Origin: Micropterix aruncella
Taxonomy: Eukaryota > Arthropoda > Insecta > Lepidoptera > Micropterigidae
Assembly: GCA_944548615.1 (NCBI GenBank)
Contig: OX155963.1
Span: 20,891,107-20,955,106 of the forward strand
Length of the DNA: 64,000 bases
Reading direction: 5' to 3'
Shown here: positions 10,236 to 19,810 of the stretch, piece after piece
Numbering within the stretch: position 1 is the first letter of the stretch
Layout of the letters: each line of letters begins with the position of its first letter
Notes under the pieces: model-generated
What the model was told of the DNA's origin: nothing
Database searches by the model: none
The model's input: the letters and a program-made list of their open reading frames with translations, nothing else
Program-made: the position numbers and the translations under genes

Positions 10236-11439
10236 AAAAAAATGATAATATTATATTAATTAATTAAATTCACAAGTATATCTGCACAGTAAGAAACCTT
10301 TTTAGGCTACTTAATTTATTGGTCAATTTAGTTATATATTAATCTATATATTTATTTATTTTACTTATCTATAAACTTAAATATTTTCTTTTCCTTTATT
10401 TAATATTAGTTCTTTATTTATATACACATTTATATATTTATAATAACCTTAAAATTTATAAGAATGAATAAGCGATCGGAATGAATGAGAAAAAAAAAAA
10501 AAAAAAAGAAAGAAAGTGAAGTCACTATGATTAAAGTGAAGTCTTAAATACTATCACCCCAGAACAGATATACAATCTAGTCGGGGGATAAAATCCACAC
10601 AAATGCAATCTTATCTGCTTCGCAAAAATCAATTGTAATGTTTTGGATAATTTTATAAAATAAAAAAAAAAAAAAAATATCCAACACTCTACAACGCTTA
10701 TAGTTGATTCTATTAAATTTATTTATTTATTTAATCCTTGTACAAAGCAAAATAAAGTTACATTGTTACCGAAGAGTTACACTGTTACATTGTCATAGAA
10801 TTTATACATTGTAAAGAATATTGATTGAGCTTAAGATTGACACAGCTTGCGTAACAAATTGCGCTATGCACATTCTTTTATGGACACCCTGTATTGTGAC
10901 TTTGTGGCATTATGGCCATGGTTGATATGTCCGTTTCGCATTATTTTACAGTAGAAAAAATATTAAGTATGACGAGATAAAAAATATATTTTAAAAATTT
11001 ATTAAGGATATTGGTTCTTTGGATACCCACCACGAAACTATGCTATTGCACTTCAGCATTTTATATTTATTAAACTCGCAAACTGAATGTAAACTGATGG
11101 ATTCCATCAACATAAAGTACAGTTGTCCGAAAGCTTCAATATTTATGGCTGTGAAACGTTGTTTCCATCGGGAGTAATTCGTTTAGCAGAATCGGAACTG
11201 CATCAATTAAATTTCTATCCAATCGCTTTCAGTGTTTTATGGTCTATAATGGCAGCAAAAGAGCTCCTGAAATAAATATCCCGTGAAAGTAATTGCCACT
11301 TACAGTTGAAAATGTCCATTAATCGTCAGTGAAGTTCCGACCAATCGAAATATGGGTCAATTGGAATGATTTGCAGTTAATAGCCATAAGTCATACATAA
11401 ACAGAGTAAAATGAGTGTTATGTATTTTTTGCACGACTG
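10236..11439. other. Intergenic with A-runs and a repeat end
   Basis: AT-rich, with A-runs near 10489-10507 and 10661-10676. Bases 10685-10730 and 10865-10890 are an inverted match to 9330-9405 (TACAACGCTTATAGTTGATT and CATTCTTTTATGGACACCCTGT). No gene was seen. Confidence 0.45.
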
Positions 11440-12510
11440 ACCAAAAAAGGATTGTTAGGTGTTCAGGATTCATCTATGTATGTTTTCCGTTACCGTTATT
11501 TCACCATAACTTCTAAGCGCTTGAACCGATTTAGAAATGTGTTAGAATCGTTTTGTCCCCCTGAGTGTCATAGGGTAAGTGCCGTGACCCCATCCTCTCG
11601 TATAAGAAGAAAGCAGCGTCTTTATATAATTCGACGTGTTACGCGGTGCGTGTTCATTCATTATTTGTTTTTTTTCCCGTTCTTCCTCTTCGCGGCCGTC
11701 AGGAATAGAATCGGTAGGCCTAGTAACGAAGATACACATTGGGAATATTAATTTAGCAGAATAAAGTATGCAAAGTGTATACTTTACACTTCGCAAAATA
11801 CGAGTATTACCAATTTTTAAATAACCGTTATTGGTTCTGACGAATTTATATTTCAATCCCACATTTTGGAAAATCATAAAACTACGCAATCGCACTCGGA
11901 AAAAATCCGGTATATTTGAAACCCATTTTTCATTCCACCATAACTTCTAAACGCTTGAAACGATTTAGAAGTGTCATATTGTTAGAATCGTTATGTCATT
12001 ATGAGTGTCATGGGGTACCTAAACTGTCCACATGTCAAAAAATACTTGTTTAAATGTCCAAATGTCAATAAATTAACTTAAATTCCTTCCCCCAAACCCC
12101 TTTTGCACTTGGGTATCTATTAAAGCTCTCCTCGAAAAGGCGGGAGAGGAACCCAGGGAAGAAAAAAATAATGGAAGAAGAAGAATACTTTTATCCGGAA
12201 CTCTATACATTCTGAGTACTTGATCTATTTTCGTCGAATTAAAGCTTTCTAGATAGGGCGGGATAGAAACCCACGAAAGAAGAAGAATTTAGGAAAAAGA
12301 AAAATGCTTTCGGCCGTTTTTAAGGGTAGGTCCGATTGACTTGAAATTTGATACGTAGACTCCTGGGGGGTCACGTAAGCAACGTGATTCATAGAAAGCG
12401 ATCATTGCAATTGGGTGGCCAACGGGATGTTTTTAGGCGATTGTGACCTTGGGCGATTGAAATTTGACTCCTGAGTGGTCGAGTAAGCGGAGTGATTCAT
12501 AAACCTGTCT
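11440..12510 (+). repeat. Repeat block, family C copies 2 and 3
   Basis: Two partial copies of family C (11440-11590 and 11910-12080) share CCATAACTTCTAA-CGCTTGAA, CGATTTAGAA, TTAGAATCGTT and GAGTGTCATAGGGTA. They are followed by internally repeated segments: AGGCGGGAGAGGAACCC against GGGCGGGATAGAAACCC, and GACTTGAAATTTG-ACTCCTG with CGTGATTCATA twice. No domain was recognised in any frame. Confidence 0.5.
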
Positions 12511-12759
12511 TGATATTCGGGGATCCTGGCATAGGCATGAGTCAAGTACAATTAATCCTAAAGAAGCATTTAGCTGTACGATAGCTGTGCTCGCGGTGGA
12601 TTCCACACAATTTGACTGAGGGTCTAAAACAGGACTCGTCACGTGGTGCAATGCCATGCTAACCTGATTTAACGAAGGCCCGTCAAATTTGGTGTGGAAC
12701 ATAGTGACATATGATAGTTATATGGATTTACAGCTACAACTCAGGAATAAAGCCGCAAT

Positions 12760-13012
12760 CGACCATTTGGGTCTTTTAATATGAGCCAACCCAATCAAAC
12801 TGGCGCTTGTGCAAAGTATAGCGAAGCGGATGATAGCTTCGTTTTTGGAAAAACTGAAGACGGGGCGCTACTTTTGCTTTGAAGATTCATCGTACTCTGA
12901 GTGCTGATTAGTGTGCGACCATTTTTTGCCGGAAGTTATTGACGAACTCCGTAAAAGCACCGTAAAGGCTGCATCATCTTGTACCATGACAATGCCAGTT
13001 CTCATACGGCCA
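12760..13012 (+). pseudogene. Mariner transposase relic, 5' part
   Basis: Plus-strand frames, broken by stops and shifts, show mariner phrases: a WVF-x-EP-type start, FGKTE near 12850, a segment corresponding to ENHRTLSADWY, PFFAGS, and the catalytic-core line LYHDNASSHTAN at 12985-13012. The next residue block continues at 15865 as HTARQTHEFLKTKHIELM, after an inserted element flanked by a duplicated TCTCATACGGCCA. The transposase is thus split by 2.8 kb of later insertions and was already degenerate. Confidence 0.8.
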
Positions 13013-13472
13013 ACTTGGGTTGTCGACTACAGCGGGCGAGCCCGTCACCTCAGGAAGTTTTAACGATTAGTCGTTCTATCTCCCTGGAGTGAGCGCAGAA
13101 GACTTGAGCACAAAACAGTCCACCGTCTAGCTACGCCACAAGCCCGTAAGAGGCCAACGCCTTAACCGCGAGATAGCCAGGAGTGTTACCCGGCGGGCTT
13201 ACACTCACGCCCTTACTTCCAATTGTGACCAGATTACTCCGGTCTCTCGATTGGTTACGAGTTCGACGTCGCTTGCGCGGTCCTCTACCTTACAAAGCGG
13301 TGAAACGGTGTTTACCGAATCTATCGCGGACCACAGCGTCCTTTGCCCGGCTGTTCACCCAGGATCGGATGGCCGATGGTCATTTCAAGAGCAGTCGCCG
13401 TAAGGTCCGAAACCACCCCCGCTCTATAGGAAACAGTACTTACTGCTTCCAGACTCCCCCGACTGTTAGTCA

Positions 13473-14952
13473 ACAATTTGTTGAAAGTAGTGAGGAGCTA
13501 CTTTTCAGACAGATCTGTCACTCTGAGGTACGGCCCGACCAGCGTCACCAAAACCCCGACTATGGGCTGTCCACAGGGGTCAGTGTTGGGTCCTAGCCTT
13601 TGGAACATTCTCTTTGATGATTTCCTTGGTCTACCTTACCCGGAGGGGTGCACCGTCAGCGCTTATGCAGACGACGCTCTCCTCCTGGTGGGTGGCAGAA
13701 GTCGCGCAGAGGTCGAAAGAAGGGTGGCTGACTCGCTGGACCTGATCCTCGGTTGGGGTCAGCGAAACAGACTCACCTTCTCTCCGACGAAAACTCAGGC
13801 GCTTCTTTTGAAGGGACATCTCAAGCGGAACCCTGTCATCAGGATGAACGGTCGCCCGGTATCCTTCCCGGCCACCGTTCGATACCTGGGGGTGACGCTT
13901 ACGGCTTCCCTTTCCTTTCTTTCTCACGCAAAGATTACAGTCGAAAAATCCCGGGATCTATTCTTTGCGCTCCGCGGAGTGAGTCCGGCCGACTGGGGAA
14001 TTCGTTTCCCGGCGGTCATGACTATCTATAAGAGCGTCTTCGTCCCGCGTGCGACTTATGCCGCACGCGCTTGGACGGAGTCTGCTGTTCCTGAGGCGAC
14101 GCGTGTCGCGCTGCTGCGCGGACAGCGCATCCCTCTCGTGGCCCTGACCGGGGCGTACAGAACGACGTCCACTCTTGCGTTACCCGTCATCGCTGGCGTT
14201 CTGCCGATTGACCTGGAGATTCTGGAGCGTGCAGCGTTGTCACGGTACCGCCGGGGCGAGCCAGTAGTCCTTCATGGCCTATCGATCGACCCGGTGGCGC
14301 ACCGAGCTGGGGAGTTTGCCCGCCTGATTCGGGTTGAGTCCTTGCGTGTCTGGCAGGCTAGATGGGACGCCGGGGGTACGGGCCGCCTCACCCATTGCTT
14401 TTTCCCGTCCGTCGCAGTGCGGATGGCAAATTCGTTTCTGCGGTTCGACCACCATACCACGCAGCTGGTTGGGGGCCACGGAGAGTTCAGAGCCAAACTA
14501 TTTGACTTTGGACTTGCCGATGATCCCCGGTGCGCCTGTGGGTATGGTCGCCAAACTGCGGAACACGTAATTTGGTTTTTTGGCTCCGAGACCTGCCCAC
14601 GGACAGTGCGCCTTCACCTTCATTGTTCTAGAGCGTCCTCTACCCCGCTTACCGGCTCCTAAATTTACGCTTTTGTTGTTTTTCTTTTTTCTTCGGTAAA
14701 TTTTGTATTATTTTGTAAATTTTTATTTTGTTTTGTAAATAACTTTTATTTTTCGAATAAATGGGTTCTCGGGGCGGTACGGGGGGGGGGGGGGTGGTTT
14801 ACCCTATTTTACCCCCTGCGCGTTTTACCCTTCTGGTACGCTCAGGGTTGTCGTAGCACGACATCCTGGGCAGACAAGACGACCCTCGTCGTTATAACTG
14901 CCCGGGCGGTGGGCGGGGTTTGCTGCCCTCACCTATCGCCTTGAAACTCTTA
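13473..14952 (+). pseudogene. R1-clade LINE, 5'-truncated, long polymerase frame
   Basis: An open frame of about 390 codons ends with the stop near 14660. It begins inside the palm: LLKVVRSYFSDRSV, the MGCPQGSVLGPSLWN block, then SAYADDALLLVGG with the catalytic YADD at 13664-13675, GWGQRNRLTFSPTKT, VRYLGVTL and the thumb. It closes with a Cys/His knuckle beginning RCACGYGRQTAEHVIW. This arrangement is that of the R1 clade. The endonuclease and first ORF are missing. The 3' UTR (14663-14952) holds a T-rich stretch, a G-run and a stem-loop near 14884-14896. Flanking ACTGTTAGTCA (13462-13472 and 14953-14963) is its target-site duplication. No initiation codon belongs to this frame. Confidence 0.9.
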
Positions 14953-14966
14953 ACTGTTAGTCAGAG

Positions 14967-15619
14967 TTAACGGGCCCATGATGAGGTGGCCACGATGACC
15001 CATGTGTTCAGGGTCGGTCACACTCACGGGTCAACACCCATCCGATGGCCTCCACGCATGGGGTGCGAACCTGGGTAGGACACTGGGTCAACCAGTCTCC
15101 CCTGGGAATCAAACCTCTGGCGCTCCTGGACGGTCTGCGCACCGAGCGGCGCAAGCCAATCGACTGTGCTCTCCGACTAACAGTCGGGGGAGTCTGGGAA
15201 CTGTATTGTTTCCTATAGAGCGGGGGTTGTTGCCTACCTTACGGCGACTGCTCTTGAAATGACCATTGGCCATCCGATCCCGGTTTAGAGTCGGGCAAAG
15301 GACGCCTTGGTCCGCGACAGATTCGGCGTACACCGTTTCACCGCTTCGTAAGGGAGAGAACCGCGCAAGCGACCTCGAACTCGGAACCAATCGAGAGACC
15401 GGAGAAATCTGGTCACAATTGGAAGCAAGGGCGCGAGTGTCGGCCCGCCAGGTAACATTACTGGCTATCTCGCGGTAAAGGCGTTGGCTTCTTGCGGGTT
15501 GTGACGTAGCTGGACGTTGGATTGTTCTGTCCAAAGTCTTCTACGTTCACTGCAGGGCGACAGAACGAAAAATCGTTATAACGTCCTGTGGTGACGGGCT
15601 CGCCCGTTGTAGTTGACAC
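14967..15619 (+). mobile_element. Element A copy 3, inverted, inside copy 2
   Basis: Reads as the reverse complement of the other copies, from TTAACGGGCCCATGATGAGG to GGCTCGCCCGTTGTAGTTGAC, and is more diverged than they are. It is flanked by TGTTAGTCAGAG at 14955-14966 and 15627-15638, a 12-bp duplication cut from the middle of copy 2. So element A inserted into an older element A in the opposite orientation. Confidence 0.85.
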
Positions 15620-15864
15620 CGCAAGTTGTTAGTCAGAGTGCACAGTCGATTGGCTTACGCCGCACGGTGCGCAGACCGTCCAGGATCGCCAGAAGGTTGA
15701 TTCCTAGGGGAAACTGACCATTAGGGCAGAGTCCTACCCAGGCTCGCACTTCATGCGTGGAGGCCGTCGAATAGGTGTTGACCCGTGAGTGTGACCAACC
15801 CTGAACAGAATGGGTCTTCGTGGCCAACTCAGCAAGGGCCCATTAACTCCCTCTCATACGGCCA

Positions 15865-16130
15865 GACAGACACACGAATTTTTAAAGACGAAACACATAG
15901 AACTTATGAGCCGTCGTCCAGACTTGGCACATTGTAACTTTTTCTTGTACCCAAAAACTAAGAAACAATTTCGCAGTCGACGTTTTTCATCGGCAGAAGT
16001 CGAACAATTCGAATAATACGAAATGTCGACGTATATGGAAAACATGTGTCCGAGGTCACCATGGAGAAGTGGAATAATTGTCATGTAAGTGGCCAGTTTC
16101 GGAAACTTTCAGTGTGACCTATATATTTCC
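15865..16130 (+). pseudogene. Mariner transposase relic, 3' part
   Basis: Continues the relic at 12760-13012: HTARQTHEFLKTKHIELM, then SRRPDLAHCNFFLYPKTK and RSRRFSSAEVEQFE. These correspond to the mariner block with the last catalytic aspartate (PDLAP-D-FFLFP). The third-aspartate position reads N in this copy (PDLAHCN), so the catalytic residue is lost. Beyond 16020 the C-terminus is degenerate. Confidence 0.8.
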
Positions 16131-16480
16131 CTGACAATGCATTAAGGCTGTATAGAAGACAAATGGCCTAGCTTGCTTCCCAATCATTTGTGGGCGGCAA
16201 ACGTGGTCGACAGACACGCTAGTGGGGTGCAGCGCGCTTCTGAGCCACTATGGCACCACCAAACAACATCGTTAATAACGTATTCGAGAGGTTAATGCCG
16301 GCAATAAACGCGTTACGAGGCAGGAATAATATTAGATCGAATTCTCGGTGGGACGACGAGATAACACGCCGTAATGCTAACCTGATAATTGGAGCTGTAC
16401 CCGACCAGGCAAAGGGGCAACACTCGCTTCACACCCTTGAACTAAGGGGAGGCTGGGGACAAACAGGGCCGGATGGGGTA
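16131..16480 (+). other. Unrecognised stretch with an 89-codon frame
   Basis: The frame 16250-16519 starts MAPPNNIVNNVFERLMPAI and contains SRWDDEITRRNANLIIG. No family is recognised. A run of AAT repeats in its tail belongs to the next LINE. It could be a piece of an unidentified transposon protein. Confidence 0.25.
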
Positions 16481-17090
16481 TATCTTAATAATAATAATAA
16501 ACTCTTTATTTGCACTTAAAAAGTATACAAAAAAGGCGAGCTTATTGCCACATGGCAATGTCTTACAGCTAACCTAAACATAGTGGTACATGCGCGCATT
16601 GTGAAAATAAAGATTATTACATAACATACAGACAAGTGGAAGAATTTAAGACTAATGGTGCCCGAGGAGAGGAAATTGGGGGAGGAACAGGAGAGAAAGG
16701 GAAGAACTGGTTACTTCTTAGAAAGGTAGTAATCCTTAAGGTGAGTCTTAAGCCATGGTAAAGAAGGCGAGTTTCGTATATTTGCTGGGAGATCGTTCCA
16801 GAGTCTTGCACCATGGACACAGAAAGAATAGGAATAGACATCACTATTATGACTCGGAATTTTTAATAAACTGTCAGAGGCTGACCGAAGTACGAGACCG
16901 TGGGAACTTAGTGGTTCAAAACGCTCCTGGAGATAGGATGGTGTTAGTTGGGTGAGTACACGATATAGGAGAGCCAGTATATGCACATTTCTTCTTTGGC
17001 GTATTGGCAACCACTTTAACTGTGCCCTATAGTCGGACACGTGATCATCTTCTAAATTAAAATAGATATCGCAACTATCAAAAAGGTCTC
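16481..17090 (-). pseudogene. LINE C-terminus and 3' tail (CR1-like)
   Basis: The minus-strand frame 17040-16711 encodes a typical CR1-like polymerase tail: LKWLPIRQRRNVHILALLYR, LTPSYLQERFEPL, LLKIPSHNSDVYSYSFCVHG, ARLWNDLPANIRNSPSL, LKTHLKDYYLSKK and stop. The 3' UTR ends in a TTATTATTATT run (16484-16500 on the plus strand), the usual short-repeat tail of this group. It is 5'-truncated at about 17090. It is a different family from the LINE at 19.8 kb. Confidence 0.8.
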
Positions 17091-17480
17091 ACGATTTCGG
17101 GCTAGTTGTAAATGTTAAAGAAGGCCATCTATGTAGCTTAGCCATAAAAATCGTTTGTGTTACCCCAAGACTTTCCCGGCAAGTACTGACTGATTAAAGA
17201 TGACTGATTTCATTTATTATTCAAAAAGTAGGTAAGTCATCGTTGTGTTTTTTCAATATATATTTTAATAACAATTATTTACAATATACTAGACTATTTT
17301 TTTTACACATTAGACTCAAGTATGTCCCTTTTTTGTATTTTGAATAATAGGAACACTTTGACGTATCACGTACGCTTTGTGGGTTTCGTTTTTTTGGTGT
17401 TTGAACGTGCGGGATACGGCTTCTTGCGTTCAGGCGATAATATAGCCGCCATATCACGTACGTTTGTATGGGTAAGGCGA
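17091..17480. other. No gene seen
   Basis: AT-rich, with no supported frame or recognised repeat. Confidence 0.45.
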
Positions 17481-17668
17481 TTAATTTCATAAATAAAATC
17501 TATTAGCTCCCTCTCCCGGCCCGCGGATGAACCCGGTTCGGCGACGCGTAGCGGCGGCGAAGCGCGCGGGGGCGAACGCCGCCTGGTTCGCGCAGCGCGG
17601 TTCGTTTCTCGGCTAAGCGCCAACAGACGGTGCCGGTGGTATAATTTGATTGCAATATATGGCGGCAT
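17481..17668 (-). other. GC-rich island with 100-codon frame
   Basis: Sharply GC-rich core (about 17510-17640). The minus-strand frame (17668-17366) contains RELIDFIYEINRLTHTNVRD followed by a basic PERKKPYPARSNTKKTK tail. No family is recognised. It may be a conserved fragment of an unidentified element or chance openness in GC-rich DNA. Confidence 0.2.
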
Positions 17669-17689
17669 TTAAATGTCTACCTCGTATAT

Positions 17690-18140
17690 AAGACATTTCA
17701 ACCAAAATTTCACAATGTGATTTTGGCCCAACAACACATCTGTGTACCAAATTTCAAGTCTTAAAGTCCAATATTTTGAGATTCGTATATTACTAGTACT
17801 CCCCCGTGGACCGGTGGATCCTTGGAGCGGTTCCGTGGATTGACTGGTGGATCAATGGACCAATTTCACCCACAATCTCTTAAACTCTTGCCATGACCAA
17901 ATGATGTCTGCATACCAAATTTCAGCCCAAACAGATTAAACGTTTGGGCACTATCGTCGAGGAAAACACACAGCTACGCAGACAGACACACAGACAGACT
18001 TCAATCTGGAAATGATCCTAATCGTCTCGGGGGGGCTCAAAATGGATATTTCCGTCTTCATTTCGATATATTTTTTTACTCGTTCGCAATACTTTCCCTC
18101 CTGGTCGGTTGGTGGGCCGGGAAAGTAAACGAGAACAAGT
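17690..18140 (+). repeat. Interspersed repeat family B, longest copy
   Basis: Contains the full series of family B blocks: ACCAAATTTCAAGTCTTAAA, TTTTGAGATTC, CCAAATGATGTCTGCATACC, AAATTTCAGCC, GTTTGGGCACTATCGTCGAG, a CACAGACAGAC run, TTCAATCTGGAAATGATCC, CTCAAAATGGATATTTCCGT and GTGGGCCGGGAAAGTAAA. Shorter copies lie elsewhere in the window. No coding domain was found. Confidence 0.65.
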
Positions 18141-18619
18141 CAACATCATATAGGTACTAGCTAGTGCCGGTAGCAGGGCTATACGCGCTGGACCCGCGCA
18201 GCTATTACCGTGATGTCATCAACAGTAGTCATACACATATAATAGCATATCGGAGCCAAAGAAAGCTTGAGCTTGGTTGTCTTAACCACGCGTGGCGTTG
18301 CCAACGCGTTATTTCTTATTTTTATTTGAGTATTTGCTAGTAATAATACTTGAAACTAAATGAATATGTTACAAATGTCTGAACGTACAATTAAACCGGC
18401 ATATATTCTCGCGAAATAAATACGTATTTCTCTAAAGGTACATCGAACTCAAAACAGCTGCTCAATTAATTAATAACTAATAATAAAATTTAGGAAATAT
18501 ATTTTATTATGTGAATATACTAGGATTCAATCTATCTGAATAGATTTATATATTGAAGTAAACATTACATAAGGTAATAGTAAAAACACATTTTTAAAAA
18601 CAAGCTTTTATTAAAACAT
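18141..18619. other. No gene seen
   Basis: AT-rich intergenic sequence with nothing recognised. Confidence 0.45.
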
Positions 18620-18990
18620 TCTTTCCCGAACCAAGCTTGGGTGCGGCAGCCATGAATGAATCATAATTGAATGCGTATACAAAATTTCGTTTCTGTGCTA
18701 TTGACCGTTGAGGGATCTTCTCGTTGGAAGCCAACCCTGGGTGCAGCAGCTCTGTCGCGGCGAAACTTAGTACGGGCTATCATAATTGGACGCGTATACA
18801 AAAAATCATTTCTGTGCTGTTGACCGTTGAGGTGTCCCATTTTCTGGAGCTAACCCTGGGTGCAGCAGCCCTGTCGCGATGAATTTCAGAACGGGCTATC
18901 ATAATGCGTATTCAAATTTTCGTTTCTGTGCTGTTGACCGTTGAGGAGACTCCTCCTAAAGAGCCAACCCTGGGAGCAGCAGCCACCACA
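18620..18990 (+). repeat. Tandem repeat family D, about three units of roughly 115 bp
   Basis: Each unit contains CCAACCCTGGGTGCAGCAGC, CTGTCGCG, ACGGGCTATCATAAT, CGTATACAAA, TTTCTGTGCTGTTGACCGTT and GAGG, with 10-20% divergence between units. A two-unit array of the same family is at 25850-26105. No frame is maintained across units, so this is a DNA-level minisatellite or the tail of a larger element. Confidence 0.75.
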
Positions 18991-19810
18991 AAAATGCATT
19001 GTCATCGGAACTGAACCAACGTGTGAAATTTTAACTTCATAGGATAAGAGAAAGTAGTTCTGATTCAGCTTGCGAGATTTTACCTAAACAAACATACAAA
19101 CTGACTAACATACATTGCAAGGTAAATAGCTTGTAACGATATACCCTACATTTCGATGTATGAATATCGAACCCTAGATAATGCCTTATTTTTATGGTAT
19201 ATACATACATGTACATACACATGTACATACACATGTAAATGTACATACACATGTACATTTAGAGAATTCGTTCACGTATTCTCATTTACATCAAAAAAAA
19301 ATATTATAAATTTAGCACAATTTATTTTTTTGTATCTTAGATAGACAAAAGATTATTACAGAAAAATCCACATAGAATACGGAAATATCTCTCTGGTATT
19401 ACAGTGATCTCTTATCTCATTAATGGCCGCGACCATAAATCGATCCATTTACCTATTTATTGATTTCATCAAATTTCTTAATGGTTTTTTTTGGCAGACA
19501 ACATTTTTATTCAATTGTAGGTACTTAGGTAATATTTACATTTTCGAAATAAAACGACATCCTACTGCGGCCCTGCTGTAGACCCTACTCTGCCGTTAAA
19601 GAATTAATGTTTTCAGTGAGATGGCATTCAATTGATCTGGGGTCGCAAGTGTGCGGCTTCCAAGATAGGCCAAATTGAAGAGAGATCCTTCTTCGGCAAG
19701 GAATTAATGTGTTCATTGTTCCTTTTGGGTACGTAGCCTATATTGGATGGGTAAAATTGCTATCTTTGACAAATTGAGGTTAGGTTCGAATAAACTTTAA
19801 TTAAAACTGA
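18991..19810. other. No gene; small ACATGTACAT-type tandem repeat
   Basis: 19195-19260 is built of ACATACACATGTACAT-like units, which create Cys/Met/Tyr-rich spurious frames on both strands. Otherwise nothing is recognised. Confidence 0.5.

Larger units (their letters stand above)
13014..15851 (-). mobile_element. Element A copy 2, target of two later insertions
   Basis: 13014-13472 and 15639-15851 are the two halves of one element A copy. The first runs from TTGTCGACTACAGCGGGCGA to CCGACTGTTAGTCA, the second from GAGTGCACAGTCGATTGG to GGGCCCATTAACTCCC. The whole is flanked by the 13-bp duplication TCTCATACGGCCA (13000-13012 and 15852-15864), which is a piece of mariner coding sequence. Everything between the halves (13473-15638) arrived later. 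The strand is the proposed transcription direction. Confidence 0.88.

Noticed and set aside
13473..14952. Ribosomal DNA target of an R1 element
   Set aside because: No 28S rRNA sequence flanks it; the target is element A, so this is an R1-clade LINE outside rDNA.
15109..15534. 141-codon frame in element A, and similar frames on both strands in other copies
   Set aside because: Element A is GC-rich, so stops are rare in several frames; no frame is kept in all copies and no domain is recognisable.
19037..19344. Met/Tyr/Cys-rich frames on both strands
   Set aside because: By-products of the ACATGTACAT tandem repeat.
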